Under the pieces are notes generated by a model that made no database searches, had not been told where the DNA came from, and saw only the letters and a program-made list of their open reading frames with translations. Of a stretch of 14,497 bases of DNA, positions 13,317-14,497 are shown in pieces. The stretch comes from JBJXHG01 sp046160865 (GTDB lineage: Bacteria; Planctomycetota; UBA1135; GCA-002686595). Numbering within the stretch: the first letter of the stretch is position 1; the number at the start of each line of letters is the position of its first letter. The stretch is taken from positions 1 to 14,497 of the forward strand of contig JBJXHG010000183.1 of NCBI GenBank assembly GCA_046160865.1. Reading direction: 5' to 3'. The position numbers were made by a program, and so were the translations under genes.

Positions 13317-14219
13317 TCAGGTGGCCGTGCTCGCGCGCCAAGCTGCGGCATACCGCTCGACGCCCGCGACGAAACCCGCGTGCCGCGGCTTCCAGCCGAG
13401 CAGCGTGGCCGCGCGCTCGGAGCTCACGTGCTGATCGACCGCGAGCGCGTCGGCGAATGGACCGAGCAGGTGGCGTGCCTCGTCGAGAGGCATTCCCGTG
13501 ACGCGTCCGCCGGCCCCGACGGCGCGGCTCGCGGCCTCCGCGCACTCGCGCACCGTCGAACGGCTGCCGTCGGTCGCATTGAGCACGCCGGAGTACGTCG
13601 ACTCGATCGCGCGCACGTACAGGTCCGCGAGATCGTCCCGATGCACCATCGCCCAGCGATTCGTGCCGTCGCCGACGATACGCGCCGCGCCATCCGTCGT
13701 CGCGCTCTCGAACCAGACCGCGGTCAAGCTGCCACTCTCGCCGTATACGCACCCGGGCCGCACGACGATCGTGCGCAGCGTTCCTCGGCTCGCAGCGATC
13801 ACGAGCGCTTCGCTCGCGATCCGTTCGCGCACGACGGCGAGTGGATTGCACGGTGCCGCTTCGTCGACCGCTCGTTCGCCGGTGCCGCCGTAGACCCACA
13901 CGCCGCTCGTGTACACGAGCACGCGCGGCTCGGCGCTCTCGGACGCGATCGCGACCAGCGCGCTCACGGCCCTCCGGTCGAGCTCGAACGCGCGCGGCAA
14001 CGCGGCGCAGTGGACGAAGGCCTGCGCATCTCGTGCGTGCACGCTCCAGGTGTCCGGTGCTTCCAACGTGCCGACGACCGGCCGCGCCTCGCGCGCGGCG
14101 AGCGCGCGCGCTTTGTCGCGACTGCGCACGAGGCCTACGACGTCGTGGTCGGCGCGCGCGAGTGCGGCGGCGACCGCTGAGCCGATGAAGCCGCTCGCAC
14201 CCGTGACGAAGACGCGCAT
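13317..14219 (-). CDS. Atypical SDR: NAD-dependent epimerase/dehydratase family protein
   Basis: 300 residues. The Rossmann nucleotide motif is VTGASGFIG (5-13), followed by HCAAL (70-74), VYTSGVWVYG (102-111), VVRPGCVYG (152-160) and HRDDLADLYVRAIE (193-206), in the order of extended SDRs. The catalytic Tyr-x3-Lys expected about 25 residues after TSG is missing: the region reads NPLAVVRERIASE (125-137). This places it among atypical SDRs that keep NAD(P) binding and may reduce, isomerise or merely sense the cofactor. It starts 4 nt after the malate dehydrogenase stop, with no separate Shine-Dalgarno evident, so translation probably depends on its neighbour. Fold firm; reaction unknown. Confidence 0.92.
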   Translation of the reverse strand: MRVFVTGASGFIGSAVAAALARADHDVVGLVRSRDKARALAAREARPVVGTLEAPDTWSVHARDAQAFVHCAALPRAFELDRRAVSALVAIASESAEPRVLVYTSGVWVYGGTGERAVDEAAPCNPLAVVRERIASEALVIAASRGTLRTIVVRPGCVYGESGSLTAVWFESATTDGAARIVGDGTNRWAMVHRDDLADLYVRAIESTYSGVLNATDGSRSTVRECAEAASRAVGAGGRVTGMPLDEARHLLGPFADALAVDQHVSSERAATLLGWKPRHAGFVAGVERYAAAWRASTAT

Positions 14220-14223
14220 CGGA

Positions 14224-14497
14224 TCAGCGCAGGAGTTCGGCGACGACCGAGCGCTCGAACTCGAGCTCCTTCACCGACGCAGCGAGCTTCTCCTTCAAGA
14301 ACGGCGTCAGTTCGAGGCCGGGGACGATCTCCCAGTTGCCGCGCCCGTCGCACTTCACCGGGAACGACGAGATGAGTCCTTCCGGCACGCCGTAGCTGCC
14401 GTCGCTCACGACGGCGACCGAGCGGAACTCGCCCTTCGGCGTCGGCTGCACGAGGTCGCGCACGTGGTCGACGAGCGCGTTGGCGGCGCTCGCGGCG
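14224..14497 (-). CDS. mdh: Malate dehydrogenase, C-terminal part (continues past window end)
   Basis: The final 90 codons are visible; the gene's start lies beyond the right edge. The readable part begins AASAANALVDHVRDLV and contains VVSDGSYGVPEGLISSFPV, a C-terminal hallmark of the roughly 327-residue bacterial/cytosolic type of malate dehydrogenase, with the usual closing helix ELEFERSVVAELL. The enzyme interconverts malate and oxaloacetate with NAD in the TCA cycle. The NAD-binding and active-site halves are not in view. It is followed 4 nt later by the SDR gene, so the two are co-transcribed. The family call is strong from the SDGSYGxPEG block. Confidence 0.93.
   Translation of the reverse strand, partial: AASAANALVDHVRDLVQPTPKGEFRSVAVVSDGSYGVPEGLISSFPVKCDGRGNWEIVPGLELTPFLKEKLAASVKELEFERSVVAELLR

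Noticed and set aside
1..14497. CRISPR array, tRNA, rRNA, phage or toxin-antitoxin locus
   Set aside because: No regularly spaced repeats, RNA gene signatures, integrase or toxin genes were seen on either strand.

Overview
The window comes from a very GC-rich chromosome of a diderm (Gram-negative-type) bacterium. Third codon positions are nearly all G or C. Several proteins carry lipoprotein signal peptides, and an LPS-type heptosyltransferase-family enzyme is present. Many genes sit alone or in short operons, with frequent strand changes. This would suit a Planctomycetota or Myxococcota genome, but nothing here fixes the phylum and that placement is a low-confidence guess. No phage, CRISPR array, rRNA or tRNA was seen.

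Layout, left to right. (1) The 3' part of a TatD-type metal hydrolase of the EboB kind (+), then an exported M28 zinc aminopeptidase (+). (2) A 403-bp gene-free convergent gap holding a 263-bp element with 23-bp perfect terminal inverted repeats, matched subterminal motifs and a very strong hairpin; it looks like a non-autonomous (MITE-like) element or a structured RNA/terminator module. (3) A minus-strand operon of an FkbM methyltransferase and an amidohydrolase-2 protein. (4) A divergent COG0720 pterin enzyme (+) that carries an ExxHGH motif in place of the catalytic Cys, typical of the PTPS-III folate-bypass type. (5) Two minus-strand envelope genes: a membrane-anchored MORN/YwqK-like repeat protein and a lipoprotein with an HExxH metallopeptidase signature, separated by a three-tiered hairpin. 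(6) On the plus strand, a family-9 glycosyltransferase and a small DUF3332-like lipoprotein ending in a clear rho-independent terminator. (7) On the minus strand, a two-domain protein fusing an alkyltransferase-like (ATL, Trp in place of the MGMT Cys) DNA-binding module to a 2-oxoglutarate/Fe(II) oxygenase. (8) A divergent MiaB tRNA methylthiotransferase (+), facing a YVTN beta-propeller lipoprotein (-) with only 3 bp between the stop codons. (9) A minus-strand string of malate dehydrogenase (C-terminal part only), an atypical SDR epimerase-like protein and a small unrecognised lipoprotein.

Most genes are housekeeping or envelope functions: LPS sugar transfer, several exported proteins, tRNA modification, the TCA cycle and pterin/folate synthesis. 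The best candidates for something unusual are the ATL-oxygenase fusion, which could join alkyl-lesion recognition and oxidative dealkylation in one polypeptide, and the 263-bp inverted-repeat element. All functional calls rest on motif recognition by eye; no database search was possible.
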